64,000 bases of DNA, taken from Scilla litardierei (Eukaryota; Streptophyta; Magnoliopsida; Asparagales; Asparagaceae). The stretch covers positions 284,272,165-284,336,164 of the forward strand of contig CM061142.1 in the NCBI GenBank assembly GCA_030789695.1, given 5' to 3'. Under the pieces are notes generated by a model. It was given only the letters and a program-made list of their open reading frames with translations. It made no database searches and was not told where the DNA came from. Each line of letters opens with the position of its first letter. The first letter of the stretch is position 1. Made by a program: the position numbers and the translations under genes. Below, piece after piece: positions 1-10,911 of the stretch.

Positions 1-850
1 AATTGAAGTGTAGTATATATATATTATTCATGCATAGAGAAGCAGACAGTGAGACAAAATACCGCATATTCAAAATTGAAGCATGATAGTCTAGGTTTCA
101 ACCAAGGACATGTATATAAAAACAAAATCACAAAGTAGAAGCACGCCAAACTGCTAGTCACGACAAACACTCACATAAAAGCAAAGTGAACCCACGAAGC
201 ATGAAATGCAATAGGACATGACTTCCTAGGGTTAGTGAAAGTGATCATCGTAGCTAAGCTAAGTGTGTGTGTGTGGTTCCGTGGCAGTTCATCATGTGGG
301 GTCATCTCTAGGAGAGGGAGAACAAAAGGATGAGAAGAAAAATAAAAACACGATGAAAACGACTCAAAAATGGTGAAAAAGATAAAACTGACGCACAAAG
401 TGAAACTCCCCAAAGCTGAATCTTGCATTGTCCTCAATGCAATAATAGTAAATATGGGAGGGCAACAAAAATGGGAGGGAAGTACGCACCGACACAAAAA
501 GAAGATAAAGATGAAAGACACACAAGACGAAATAGAAAAACAAAGAAAATAGACACTCAAAACAACTATAGAAAACACATGCACACGAACACCTATTAAC
601 AAACACACACCAATGACACGACACGACAACATGGACAAAAATCGATTTCCCCCAAGCTGATCATGACAATGCTAGAGAAAAGATTTGATCGTTGAGAATC
701 TGAAAAAATAGCTAGGGGAAAAATCAGTCGGAGCTGTCATCGGAAGAATTGTAGGGGGATGGTGAAGAAGGAGGTGAATAGTGGACGAAAGATGATGGTG
801 TGGAAGATGGAGAGGGAGTGCCGACAGGAGTAGGAGGGGCAACGGTCTGG
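1..850 (-). other. 3' untranslated internal region of element B
   Basis: Non-coding tail of B. It matches, by eye at about 85-90 percent, the plus-strand stretch 9570-10235 of element A, so A and B share a 3' end. It contains a hairpin (424-441) and two complements of the CTTGGGGGA-type polypurine motif, near 428 and 647-656. Open frames on either strand here are rich in runs of K, F, S or C with no domain and look like chance frames. Confidence 0.7.
424..441 (-). other. Conserved hairpin in B 3' region
   Basis: TGCATTG and CAATGCA flank a 4-base loop (AGGA on the element strand). An equivalent hairpin with loop AGGG is at 9792-9809 in A, and a shifted version with different stem bases is at 23123-23144 in C. 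Each is followed by a T-GGGGGAG-like purine tract. Confidence 0.65.
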
Positions 851-1953
851 ATCATAGGTGGATCGAAATTGATTGGTGGGTCGTGGTGAATAATGATGGC
901 TCCAGGTTAACCGACACAGGGGGGGGCCAATCTAGAGGGTCCAAGGGTGGAAAATGTACTAGTGTGGAATACCAAGGATCCGAATAGAACTCCCACGGTA
1001 AATGATAAGTGCGAATTAGGATCCGTTCAAAAGATGATGGTGGAAGGATAGCGAAAGAAGTATTGTCAGGACTATAAAGGTAGACTGCACGTTCGTGACC
1101 GAAAGGAGTGATCATACCGATATCGATCAAGTAGTTCGATCGATACGGGTGCATACCTGTAAAATTTGGAGGTCGGACGGCGGCCTCAAAACATGACTGA
1201 CAATCAGGGTGATCATTCCACCACAACAAATTGGTCTGGATGTTGCACGGTTAACAGATAAAATCTCGTGGATGATCCAATGGGTGGTGTTAATGGGCAG
1301 TGGGTCATGTCCATGGATCCTGTCATGAGACATGGCATAAAGAAAGAAAAGCTCATCCCTACACACCGTGGAAACATCCACGCGGGAAAAGATGGTGTTG
1401 GCAAAGAGGCAGTGGGCGAAGCGGTAATATGGGCGTATGATGTAGGAGGCAAGTGCTCCCGATGGAAAGGTGGTATACCAGGTGAATCGTTGCCAAACAC
1501 CATCGTCCCGAAAGTAAGAATAGATATCAGACCGATCATGGGTTGAACATTCAACATAATGATCGGGGTGAGGGAAATTCAGCGAATTGTTAAGCTTGAC
1601 AAAATTCATGGAAAAGTCGGTATTGAAAGCGCGGAACGTGAATCCCCAATCGAACACTTCAAGAGAACAAAGGAACTCGAGTGTGAGATTTCGATGGGTG
1701 TGGGCGTGAGCACGCAGAAGGAAATCGCACGCAATGAATTCGAAAAGTTTGACGATGCCCCTAAAAAGTCCGAGAGATTCGAGTGTGGGGCGATCAGCAA
1801 AAAGGGTAGGTCCCAGGGGTGATGAAGAAGGGCGTGCAAACGTGCGGATTGTTCTTCAGATGAAGGATAAATGCCAAGGTAAGAAGGGGGAAAAGGGCCA
1901 TGCAGGTTGTGTCTGCGTGAGGATGATGCTGGCTCTTTTCCCTTCCTAGACAT
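850..1953 (-). pseudogene. ORF1 of element B (Athila ORF1-like), frameshifted
   Basis: The frame opens at ATG 1953 (MSRKGKEPASSS...) and is broken by at least two frameshifts, near 1780 and near 1170. The middle part resembles ORF1 of C and E in layout: a block around ...RPICCGGMITL matches ...RTPICCSGLITLL in C and ...RSPICCGGLITLL in E, followed by a conserved segment before a P-rich tail. The protein lies after integrase, where Athila-type elements carry their extra ORF; its function is unknown. The family may be the one listed as Athila ORF-1, but I could not run the profile. It lies about 420 bases downstream of the internal TATATA at 2371-2377. Confidence 0.65.
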
Positions 1954-2370
1954 GGTAATGACGCAGGGGAAGAACAATAATGCGGGAGAGGGTGTCTACG
2001 ATGATGATAAAACAGATGTAGTAGGCAGACACAAATTCAAGACATTTCATATAAGAAAAGAAACATAAAGTTTGGAAAGAGGTTACCCGATAATGATGCA
2101 AGTCCAAACTCCCGAGAGATCCCACGCTGTATGATGGAGTGATTTGGGGAGCCGTCGCTCGCTAAACCAACAAGAACTGAAATTTCGAAAATTGGGGGCT
2201 ATGTGGTCAATGGGAGGGTTTTGATGGTGGGGGAAGCGTGGGAATAAGTGGGGAAAAGCGATCGGGAGTAGTGGGAGTGAGGAGAGAGATCGATTGAGAG
2301 GAAGGAGAGATGGACCGTGCGAATTGAAATATGGAAGTCGGGTGAATGAGGTCGGGTGAGGGGTAGTATG
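1954..2370 (-). other. Leader between internal TATA and ORF1 in element B
   Basis: About 420 bases separate the internal TATA-like motif from the ORF1 start. I see no conserved coding frame. The comparable leaders in C and E are 520-560 bases long. Confidence 0.5.
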
Positions 2371-2493
2371 TATATAGGGTTAGGCGAACCGATCGGGTGA
2401 GAGTTCACCTGATCGGGTTGGTCGATTTCGAAAATTTCTTGCTGGAAAGCGGCTATAGGTGAACCGATCGGGTGAGATTTCACCCGATCGGTT
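2371..2493 (-). promoter_or_regulatory. Internal promoter-like module of B: TATATA plus palindrome cluster (distal part)
   Basis: On the minus strand, copies of the CACCCGATCGGTT/G palindrome at about 2387-2493 are followed within about 10 bases by CTATATACATA (2367-2378), then by the ORF1 leader. The same motifs stand upstream of the LTR TATA boxes of A and B. The rest of the cluster lies beyond the inserted DNA, at 5518-5743. Promoter activity is inferred from the arrangement. Confidence 0.5.
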
Positions 2494-2500
2494 GACTACT
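2494..2500. repeat. Direct repeat GACTACT at left edge of the 3-kb insertion
   Basis: GACTACT occurs here and again at 5511-5517, bracketing DNA with no resemblance to element B. It may be a target duplication or microhomology used in end joining. Confidence 0.5.
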
Positions 2501-5500
2501 CTTTCTGCTTGTCTTCCTGGTCACTCAACCTTTCGACGAGTGACTCTTGGTTGCGGGGCCAGGGAAGGGACCGACTATCTACTTACCCGCGAAAGGGAAA
2601 GTAAGAGAGGAAGAATGCGCGACTGGCTATCGAGAATATGAAGATAAAAGACATTCTCTGCCCTTCAAGCAAGACCAGTGGTTTCAGTAGCACTACCGAG
2701 TTAGCATCAGCGATTTTTTCACCAATGGAATCAATGGCTTTGGTCTTGGAATTAATCTACCCGCATCGGAGGGAGAAGCGGAGTCAGGAGCGGGAGGGAG
2801 TCAATTACAGAAAGAGTGACAACTCAAGGGCAACGAAGTTTCATTTCTTTCTTCAATTTCTAATGATACCAGCATATCAGTGAACTCGATGATCGGGCAA
2901 CCCATCGCTCCCGCTACTTCACTTCAGACAATCAGGCAGAAGCGGCGGTGTCGGGTTCCTTCCTTTCGCCAATAGACTAGACCATCCCCTACCCTACTAC
3001 TACGAAAATTCAGAGCTCAAACTCTTAAGCACCACTACCAAAACTCCTATATAAAAAGTGGCTTGATCTCGATGTGCTCCACATTTCATTCGCTTTCCTT
3101 TCACATCGGAGTGAGCAGAAAAGGGAGGATGAAAGAGGCCCTAGTGAACCGTCATAATAAGTGAACAAGTGTAAGCTTCGCTGCCCGACAGTATGGGAGG
3201 CGCACCCTAAGCCCAGCTTCTCGGAGCTGAACTGTGAGAAGGTCTCATATGCGGACTCTTCTCTTATACTTACCAGGTCCCATCCCCTGACAGCGTGAGC
3301 TGCCAGACGATGCCTTTTTTGCTTTTTTGGGTGTTGAAAAAAGTCTACTCAGACCCGACACAGGTACCCAGCCCACCCCTACTCGCCCTTTTTATAAGGC
3401 TTTCGCATTTGGGGTCAACCCGGCGGCTTCTATGAGGAAGGCGGCGCAAAGGAGGCTCGAGGGCTTGTTAAGGAAGGCGGCAAGGGCCGCTGAAGGGGGG
3501 AAAACGAAAGGCTAGCAATTAGGGTCGGAATAGGATTCACTGTCCGATTGCTTCTTTCCCTCTTTGCTTGCTTGTGCTTCTCCCTTGCTCTACTTAGTGA
3601 AGTTCAGGGAGTCAAGTCAATAAATGAACGAACGGATCCTACATGGTAAGCTTGCTAGAAAACAAGCCCGTTGATAATTGTCACTGAAACGACCGCTGGA
3701 GGTGCACCCTAAGCCCAGCTTCTCGGAGCTGCTATTGCGAAATACCGCTGACACACTTCTTTCTGCATTTAATTTACATTGATGGGACTCTCTTTGCTTA
3801 CTCCTTTTGGCAGGTGAAGTTGGCCGAAGACGCGAGCTTTCTTTCAACTATTTATCTGACTTTTGCCCCTTTGACTCGCCCTCCCTCCTCTCCACGCCAT
3901 GCTCCCTCAAAAAAGGGACCACAAAAAACTAGCCTGAAAATACCTTAATTGAGTCGGTAAAGATCAAATCTGTTTATCAAAGTGCTTCTCTGATTGCTCA
4001 AGACATCTCTTTTCAACTGAGGAACAATCAAATCTCATTTCGTTCCATTTTTAGTACTCCTTCGTCGAAGAAACATTGATCGGATGCCCCCTTGCCCGCT
4101 GTCAGCTCAGGTAGCACCTTCCCATTTCATTCCCTCCTGAAAAAGACAGCCAATCCTTTCTAGAGGGTAGGAGTAGCTCGGGCAAGGATCAACAATCTAT
4201 CCGGCATGATGGAGCTCGCTGCTCGGAAACACCCAGTGCTGACCACACTGAGAGAGACGAAAGCGTGGGTAATGCCAGTTGGCGAAGTAGATGCACCTTT
4301 TTCCAAATGGGCATGGTGCCCGAGACAACCAGACCAACCAGTAGGCTTTCTTGGAGAAGTTTCCTCCCGGGACCCTTAAATCATTGAATTCATAGGGGCA
4401 GCCAGTGGTCCAATGAGAAAGAAAGACAGGAGGGCAGGATTCGTCGTGGTCGGGCGAATTCATTCTGGGAAAAAAAGGCGACCAGTAGGGTCGGGCTGTA
4501 GCTACAGGGCGGAGTTCGACGGAGACTGAGCTACGCGAAGGGAAGGAAGTCGTGGGGCCTGAGCTGGAGGTCACTTTTCCAGATCCATCCCGAAGGTTTT
4601 TTTCCCTCTCTCGCCCATCATCTGGGAAAAGAAGGCCATTTGAAAACGGCTAGGCATCTGCGTCTGTCCCATGATCCGGATTGGGGATATGAAAAATCCC
4701 GTAGTAAAGCGTATGCTTAGAGTGCGGCTGGCTTGGCTTAGCTTGCCGTGAAAGACTAAGAATCTAATGGACGGACATACTCTTATTGAGAATAAGCGTG
4801 ATTGACGTGACGGCATTTGACAGAGCAGTAGGAGCTGGATCAACCAACGAGGCTTTCAGAACCTATCGATGACTGAGCCAGTCTGAAACTACTCCTGACC
4901 TCACACAACGAGTGAAGTCGAGATGTTGATGAGAAAGGGAAAGGTCCAGTACTTTAGTATGGTCGAGATCTGGCTTTTGAGTGAGAACGAGAAAGAGGCA
5001 GATGATCGGTCTGCTACGCTACGTACGTTGACCGTTAGACCATACCTCTTATAGCTGAGATTTCTCATCAACCCTAATAGCGACCAGCCGAAATCGATCA
5101 TTGGTTTTCATTTCCTCACTGACGCATTTTTTGTTGGCGTCAGCTTCTTCTTCCAATGCCCTGGTTCCTCCAGCCCTTTTTCTATGTGTTGGTGTTCTAT
5201 ATGACCGACATAAGACTCGACGGGAACCCTCCATTTTCACTACTACAACGTTCACCATGATCCGTGATACGAAAACCACCTCATCAAAGAGTGAGACTAG
5301 GCGTTCGGCTTGATATGGAATCTACTTAGAGTCCCTGGTCTTCCACTACAAAAGGAGGCTTTGAGAAGGCTCCCTCACTTCACTGATGAACTTTTATTTT
5401 GTCCAAACCTCTAGCTCATTTTTCCTTTACGAGATCTCGGCTCTTCGGAATGGTTGGAGAGAGCCAGAGCCCCGCCTCCTCTTGGTTGGCGCCGGGCCCG

Positions 5501-5517
5501 AGGGTGATGGGACTACT
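2501..5517. other. 3.0-kb non-retrotransposon insertion, possibly mitochondrial DNA (NUMT)
   Basis: This stretch interrupts the palindrome cluster of B. It has no LTR, terminal inverted repeat, polyproteins or simple repeats. Its texture (balanced base composition, purine-rich GAAAG/GGAAG tracts, many short disrupted frames on both strands) resembles plant mitochondrial intergenic DNA. I recognise no mitochondrial gene, so the assignment is an impression. A short segment (CACCCTAAGCCCAGCTTCTC followed by GGAGCTG) occurs twice, near 3206 and 3708. The longest frames (3327-3515 plus; 4197-4574 and 4571-4843 minus) show no family features I know. Flanking GACTACT repeats fit insertion during break repair. 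Confidence 0.4.
3203..3737 (+). repeat. Pair of about 30-bp direct repeats inside the 3-kb insertion
   Basis: The same roughly 30-base segment, beginning CACCCTAAGCCCAGCTTCTC, lies near 3208-3231 and 3706-3730. Short dispersed repeats of this kind are common in plant mitochondrial genomes. Confidence 0.6.
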
Positions 5518-5743
5518 TTCTGAAGGAGCCTCAAATTTTTCGAGAGTTCTGTCCTCTCCACCCGGTCTGCCACCCGATCACAGCTTCAACTCAACCGATC
5601 GGTTGGTTTTTCACCAAAATTCTCGAGAGCTCTGTACTCATCACCCGATCTGCCACCCGATCATCCGCATGTGCCACCCGATCGATTGACTTACGTTTTG
5701 ATATTGGCCGTCTTCTGATATTGGCCACCCGATCGGTTGATGC
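5518..5743 (-). promoter_or_regulatory. Internal palindrome cluster of element B (proximal part)
   Basis: At least six full or degenerate copies of the CACCCGATCGGTTG-type palindrome lie between pol and ORF1 of B, near 5570-5745. One more (ACGATCGGGTGG) lies at 13853 on the other side of element A. A therefore inserted inside this cluster, as did the 3-kb block on its other side. Confidence 0.6.
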
Positions 5744-5748
5744 ATGAA
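5744..5748. repeat. Target site duplication ATGAA, left copy (element A)
   Basis: ATGAA immediately precedes the TG of the left LTR and is repeated at 13848-13852 directly after the CA of the right LTR. Confidence 0.95.
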
Positions 5749-5992
5749 TGACGTGCATTTATATTTTATATATTCACGCACGTCTTCTTTGTGATTTTCC
5801 GCCGTTTTCCGTTGTTTCATATCCGTTCTCTTGTGATTTCTAGATTTCTTTCACTTCTTTGTGTTTTTGTGTAAATGCAAGAGATTGCCAGCGTTGGGGA
5901 CATATAAAGAATATATCATGAGTCCCCGGAGCAACGGGAGGAGTCACGCGCGACCTAGAGGGCCAAACGATGAAGAAATCCACATTTCAGCC

Positions 5993-6637
5993 CTCAATCG
6001 ATCGGTTGGACACAGCCAACTGATCGGTTGATGCACGCGTATCTCACCCGGACAGGAGCTGAAGAGAAAGAACAGCTCACCCGATCGGTTCGCTGATCGG
6101 GTGAGATCGACAGAACTCTCGGTCATTTTAAGCGTAATTCCAACCGATCGGTTGATAGCTCAGCTGATCGGTTCATCTGAAGCTGAAGATCAACAATTCA
6201 CGACCTGGTCACGCCACCCGCCCACCTCAGTGCTCGGTTGAAGCTTCTGAAGCCTGATGGCCAAAGCGACAAGCTGCTCACCCGATCAGTTGATGCTTCA
6301 ACCGATCAGGTGGCCTTTTCTTCCCCTTTCACGCATTATTGATGCATTCATTGAAGATCTGCTATCATTTCAGAGGGATTTTGGGTGATATCTTATTTTT
6401 CTAGCATCGGCATCGGCATTAGCTTTTCAACGATAGGTCGCATGCCCAAATCCGATTTTTTTTACATTTTTCTGGAAGTTTCTGAGCGCAGCTGTGTGCA
6501 GAAATTGGCTGATGTCTGAAATTTAACATCAACCGATCGGTTGGGAGTCCAACCGATCGGTTGGAGTCAATTTCAGAAGCTGTTTAGTCTCTGTTATTTC
6601 CACCCGATCGGGTGAACTTCCACCCGATCGGGTGGGC
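5993..6637 (+). promoter_or_regulatory. U3 palindrome cluster, element A 5' LTR
   Basis: About a dozen full or half copies of ACCGATCGGTT / CACCCGATCGGGTG occur in this interval. The last two near-perfect copies (about 6600 and 6620) lie some 55 bases upstream of the TATA box. Several copies differ from the other LTR by C to T at CG. Confidence 0.8.
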
Positions 6638-6694
6638 CTGTTTTGGCAGTTTGGCTGGGTTTTCTGGACCCGAACCATTAGGTTTTTGAGGGGG

Positions 6695-6704
6695 CTTATA
6701 AATA
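6695..6704 (+). promoter_or_regulatory. LTR TATA box, element A 5' LTR
   Basis: TTATAAATA lies between the palindrome cluster and the transcribed part of the LTR. The same sequence occurs at 12772-12780 in the other LTR. Confidence 0.65.
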
Positions 6705-7777
6705 CAAGTAAGGGCACGACTTGGAGGAGATCCTCTCCCATTTTTTAGCAGTTTTTCCTCCCCTTTCTTGGGAGCTTTAGGTTAGTTTAGATTAGGGTTT
6801 TATCTTCCAATAAATCTTGTAATGGATTGATGGGTTCAATTGCAAGCTAAGTATTTCTTTGTCTTGTTTTCCATTACTTCGTGTTATTTTAATTTTGCTC
6901 CATGGTGAATGTGTGTTTGTCACTTTTATTGCTTTCTATTATGTTCTTCACCGTTGAGTAGTGTTTGATGAAGCCTAATACTGGTTAGAGTATGATTGAT
7001 GCTTGGAAATTTACATTTGACTTGATTGCATGGTATGTGTTCGATGAAATGTTTCAATGGAGATTTCTAGCAATCTGAGTCCAATTTGTACGGAAACACA
7101 CTAGATGTGTTGGGGATTGGGGTCCGGTGTCTTATCTAGTCAAGATCCTCTTTGATATATTGCTAGAAATCACATTCGACCTATTTGGCCATTAAGGTTA
7201 CGCGGGAGCGTTTCATTGTCATTGGCGGGAGAAAGACCACCTCTGATCATCGGGCCAAGGGGGAATAAACTTGGCGGTTGACTCCCTAGCCACAGCTCAC
7301 GCCCCTAGCATAGACATCGAGTCCTCGCGCGTGGGAACACCTTGGACGAAATGTTGGGAGTTATTATTATGGCCTTAATGCTCACGGTTGCGGAAGGTGT
7401 TAATGGACAAGGGAATGCCCACCGTCCGAAACTGGGTAGACTTAGCGTACTGGGCATCGACCGGAATATCGGGCCCATGGATGCTAGGTACCACCTTTAG
7501 GGACAATGTCTCACCCTGGGTCAAGTCAAATGCCAAGTGTCATGAGTGCTCTAGCCCGTGTTAGCGGGGATTCCTTTCATGTCTTTTTTATTTCTTTCTT
7601 TTATTTCTACACTTCTACCCATATTACCCGCATAGCTAGCACACAACCTAGGTGAGGCTAATAGCCATTCAAGCCATCCACCTCCCTGAGTTCAATAAAC
7701 CCGCACCCTATACTAACCGTGCACTTGCGGTAAAACGACACCGTGCCCAACCGTAAACAGGGCGCCGGTCAAGTTTT

Positions 7778-7795
7778 TGGCGCCGTTGCCGGGGA
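7778..7795 (+). other. Primer binding site (tRNA-Asp), element A
   Basis: TGGCGCCGTTGCCGGGGA is complementary to the 3' end of plant tRNA-Asp, the usual primer of Athila/Tat-type elements. It starts six bases after the LTR end. Confidence 0.9.
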
Positions 7796-7971
7796 TGCGT
7801 TTGGTTTGATATTAGCTTAGCTTGGGTTTGTTAGACTACGTAAAAAACAAATACAATAACCGAGAAATTTTTTTCCCCCACCATTATGTTATCTTTTTGT
7901 TATTCTCTTGCACTATTGACGCTCCTCTCTATTTTTCTTATTTTTGTTGTTCATGTATCTTTGATATTGCC

Positions 7972-9329
7972 ATGTGGAGATCAGATTTCGATGCTCAGAT
8001 GGGAGGATACGATCCTTATTCATTTGTGGTTTGTGAGACTTGTGGGATGGCAGGGCACGTGTATTATGATTGCTCATTAACGCTTGAGAGCCTCCCCATA
8101 CACCAAGGCCAAACATTTTCCCACAACCTTAGACCAAACACATCCCATCCATTTCCTCAACCTTATATCCTTCCACCAACGCAACAAGAATCAAGCCTCG
8201 TGTCTCTCCTTGAAAGTGCCATGTTTAACCAAGGCCAAATATTACAAAACTTGATGGTACCAATCTCTGAGCCTACACCAAGGAGAGGGGATGAAGGAGA
8301 GGATATACCCACTTTCATGGTTGCGACCACCATCTCATCGGCCACCATAGACACATCTCAAGCTGTTACCCCATTTTCCAACACTACCACTTGGATGACG
8401 AAGCATTTTTTGATGATGACAGTGAGGATGGGTTGATTTCTATAAGATCCGTGGGAGAGACTTCTCGTCTTGATTTGGATACCCCACATGAGTCCTATGA
8501 GAGCACCGAGGAGTTTACAGAGCTTATGCATACCGGCAAGGAGGATGTGTGTGAGGACGAGGACACCACGACCACATACGAGGGGTCCGCTCCACTTCCA
8601 CCTCCACATTCATCTCTGTCATTGGTCCTTCCTTGGTCTATGGTTAACCATGATGATGTCATTCAGGACATCGGGCAGATGGTGGAGCATGAGCATATCA
8701 TCGAGGAGGATGTGCATGAAGGCTTGGATATGATGGTCCATTTCATGGAGCCTGAATCACATCTACCTCTACCGTCACTCTCCACCTCTTCTACGGCTGA
8801 GCATCTACTTGAGCATATTGCCCCTATTCAGGGAGATTTTCATACTCACTCTCACTCCATATTTAAGTCTCGCTTTTCATGTCCTATTCCTTTAGACTTA
8901 TATATTTTTGACACACCATATCTCTCGCAGGACACAGGATCTACTTCCCTTGAGGAATGCTGTGGTGTGTCACCACGTGGAGAGCTACTTCACATGGAGA
9001 GCGGGGATTTGATCGTCACTAGCTCAGAGGACAGCATACCATTTCCAGGGAGTATTTGCCACATTTCATACATTTTCCCATCATACACCGGCGACTATCT
9101 CTGGAATACATTTATTTTAGAAAATGATTTCTTGCCATGGACTAATGCACCTCGTCCTTTGCAGGTCACAGGTGGACACCTACTAAGGATGCTTGGAGGG
9201 GCATTGCTTGGGTCCATTGGCACACGTGGCACAGTGCTTCTGGCGGAGCCACAGAAGGAGCAGTTAGAGCAGCTACCTGCCACACTCCAGATTTTGGATC
9301 CACCTATGCTCAGGTGTATCCTAATCTAG
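7972..9329 (+). pseudogene. Gag-like frame with zinc knuckle in element A, frameshifted
   Basis: The likely start is ATG 7972 (MWRSDFDAQMGG...), preferred to the upstream ATG because the intervening residues are hydrophobic leader translation. About 25 residues in is CETCGMAGHVYYDC, a CX2CX4HX4C zinc knuckle as in retrotransposon nucleocapsids. The frame runs to 8436 and continues in another frame from about 8391 to 9329, so one indel near 8390 split it. The second part is acidic (DDEAFFDDDSEDG) and then unfamiliar. The canonical capsid fold is not evident. If functional once, it would have bound and packaged element RNA. Confidence 0.55.
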
Positions 9330-9791
9330 TAGTGTAGAAATTTACAGCTTTTTAGTTTAGATTAGAATAATCCCGTCTCCTCTCATTAGTGAGGGGAGCG
9401 TATCTAGGGTTTGCTTTTGAATCGTAATAACCCTTCATATCATGCCCTTCTATCATTTCACCCCCATCCTCTACCGAGGAGGACGAGGACTCGTCCTCTC
9501 CTACATTATGATTTCTTTCTTTTTCTTTTCCGATCTTCCCCCTAGCATTTTTCTGCATCACCATGGTCATATCATTTCGCTAGCATTGCCATGTTCAACT
9601 TGGGGGAAATCGACTTTTGTTCATGTTGTCATGTGACGTTTTTTTCGTGTGTTTGTTTTTATGTGATTCTTATTTGTGTGTTTCTTTTTCTTTATTTTTC
9701 AGTTTCATTTGTGTGTTTTTCACGTTTTTAATTTTTTGTGTCGGTGCGTACTTTCCCCCCATTTTCGTTGCCCTTCCGTATTTACTACTAT

Positions 9792-9809
9792 TGCATTGAG
9801 GGCAATGCA
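9792..9809 (+). other. Conserved hairpin in element A 3' region
   Basis: TGCATTG-AGGG-CAATGCA is directly followed by a purine tract AGCTTGGGGGAG (9816-9827). It is homologous to 424-441 in B. Confidence 0.65.
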
Positions 9810-9955
9810 GGTTTCAGCTTGGGGGAGTCGCACTTTGTGCGTCATTTGTGTCTTTTTTCTTTGTTTTTGAGTCGTTTTCCATCGTGTTTTTCTTTTTCTT
9901 CTCATCTTTTGTTCTCCCTCTCCTAGAGATGACCCCATATGATGAATTGCCACAG

Positions 9956-9958
<3 letters not shown>

Positions 9959-10001
<43 letters not shown>
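9959..10001 (+). repeat. (CA)n microsatellite
   Basis: About 21 uninterrupted CA units in the A interior. The equivalent position in B (about 265-275) has only a few CA units, so the tract expanded in A. Confidence 0.95.
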
Positions 10002-10005
<4 letters not shown>

Positions 10006-10245
10006 CATAGCTAAGATAATCACATTCACTAACCCTAGGAAGCCGAGTCCTATTGCATTTCATGCATCATGTGTTCACTTTGCTTTTGTGTGAGTCGTGT
10101 GTCGTGACTAGCTAGCTGGTGTGCTTCTACTTTGTGATGTTGATTTATATACATGTCCTTGGTTGACTCCTAGATTATCATGCTTCGATTTGAATATGCG
10201 GTATTTTCTTCTACTGTTTGCTTCTATATGCACGATATATATATA

Positions 10246-10836
10246 CTAGTCATAACCCGTGCCCGCGGGCACGGTGCATTCAAGATTTTTCCTCGCAAAA
10301 TCTTTGTCCCCAAAAAAATATTTCTACAGCCAAAATTTAAAAGAATAACAAATTAGTGTAAAAAATTTAGAGGCACGGCTGCCTTCGACGAGGAACAATA
10401 AATTCGGTGCGGGCGCCTTCAGCGCATAACAACAAATTAGCGTACAAAAATTTAGCAGGCGCCTTTGACGCGGATGGATTCAGACCTCTGCTTGAGGGGT
10501 TAATTGAAACGGACGCCCAAAAAGCTCAGCCCTCCTCTTTGAAAGCACATTCCCTGTGTTTTTTTTGGGTTTCAATTTTTTTGGACGGGTGTTTCGATGA
10601 GTGCAAAAACGGGTGAAAATGAGAATGATGGGGTTGAGTGTGTGTAGTGTCATGGGGTTTTTGGTTTTTTTGCTTGGGGTGTGATTTTGGGTGTTTGGGT
10701 TTGGGTGTGTTTTTTGGGGGGTTGGTTGGAGTTTTGTGTTTTTTGGGTTTTGGATTTAAGAAAGTTGTCTCATGTGGCGATGTGACATTGCCACATGGGA
10801 CAAAGATTCAAAAACATCCCTCATTTGTAATATAGA
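10246..10836 (-). mobile_element. Small non-autonomous Helitron inside element A
   Basis: On the minus strand the segment starts TCTATATTAC, ends CTAG, and carries a perfect 18-bp palindrome CCGTGCCCGCGGGCACGG (10257-10274) seven bases before that end. These are the hallmarks of Helitrons: 5' TC, a 3' hairpin, 3' CTRR, and insertion between A and T. The flanking bases are A (10245) and T (10837), inside a TA-rich tract. There is no Rep-helicase, so it is non-autonomous, about 590 bp. The 5' end could also fall 4 or 8 bases further on, because GA recurs in GATAGATAGAT. Confidence 0.75.
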
Positions 10837-10841
10837 TAGAT

Positions 10842-10844
<3 letters not shown>

Positions 10845-10909
<65 letters not shown>
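10845..10909 (+). repeat. (TA)n microsatellite
   Basis: A run of about 32 TA units beside the Helitron end. A short TA run also precedes the Helitron at 10236-10245, suggesting insertion into a TA tract. Confidence 0.95.

Positions 10910-10911
<2 letters not shown>

Larger units (their letters stand above)
5749..7771 (+). repeat. 5' LTR of element A
   Basis: 2023 bp, TGACGTGC...GGTCA. It contains a palindrome cluster (about 5993-6637), a TATA box (6695-6704) and a PBS six bases beyond its end. It pairs with 11826-13847. Frames inside it (5944-6126, 6529-6741) are chance. Confidence 0.95.

Noticed and set aside
4197..4843. Two neighbouring minus-strand frames as mitochondrial genes
   Set aside because: I recognise no mitochondrial protein in them; they may be spurious frames of spacer DNA.
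7822..7971. Upstream ATG for the element A Gag-like frame
   Set aside because: The 50 extra residues are hydrophobic and rich in F, C and Y, unlike a Gag start, and come from T-rich leader DNA.
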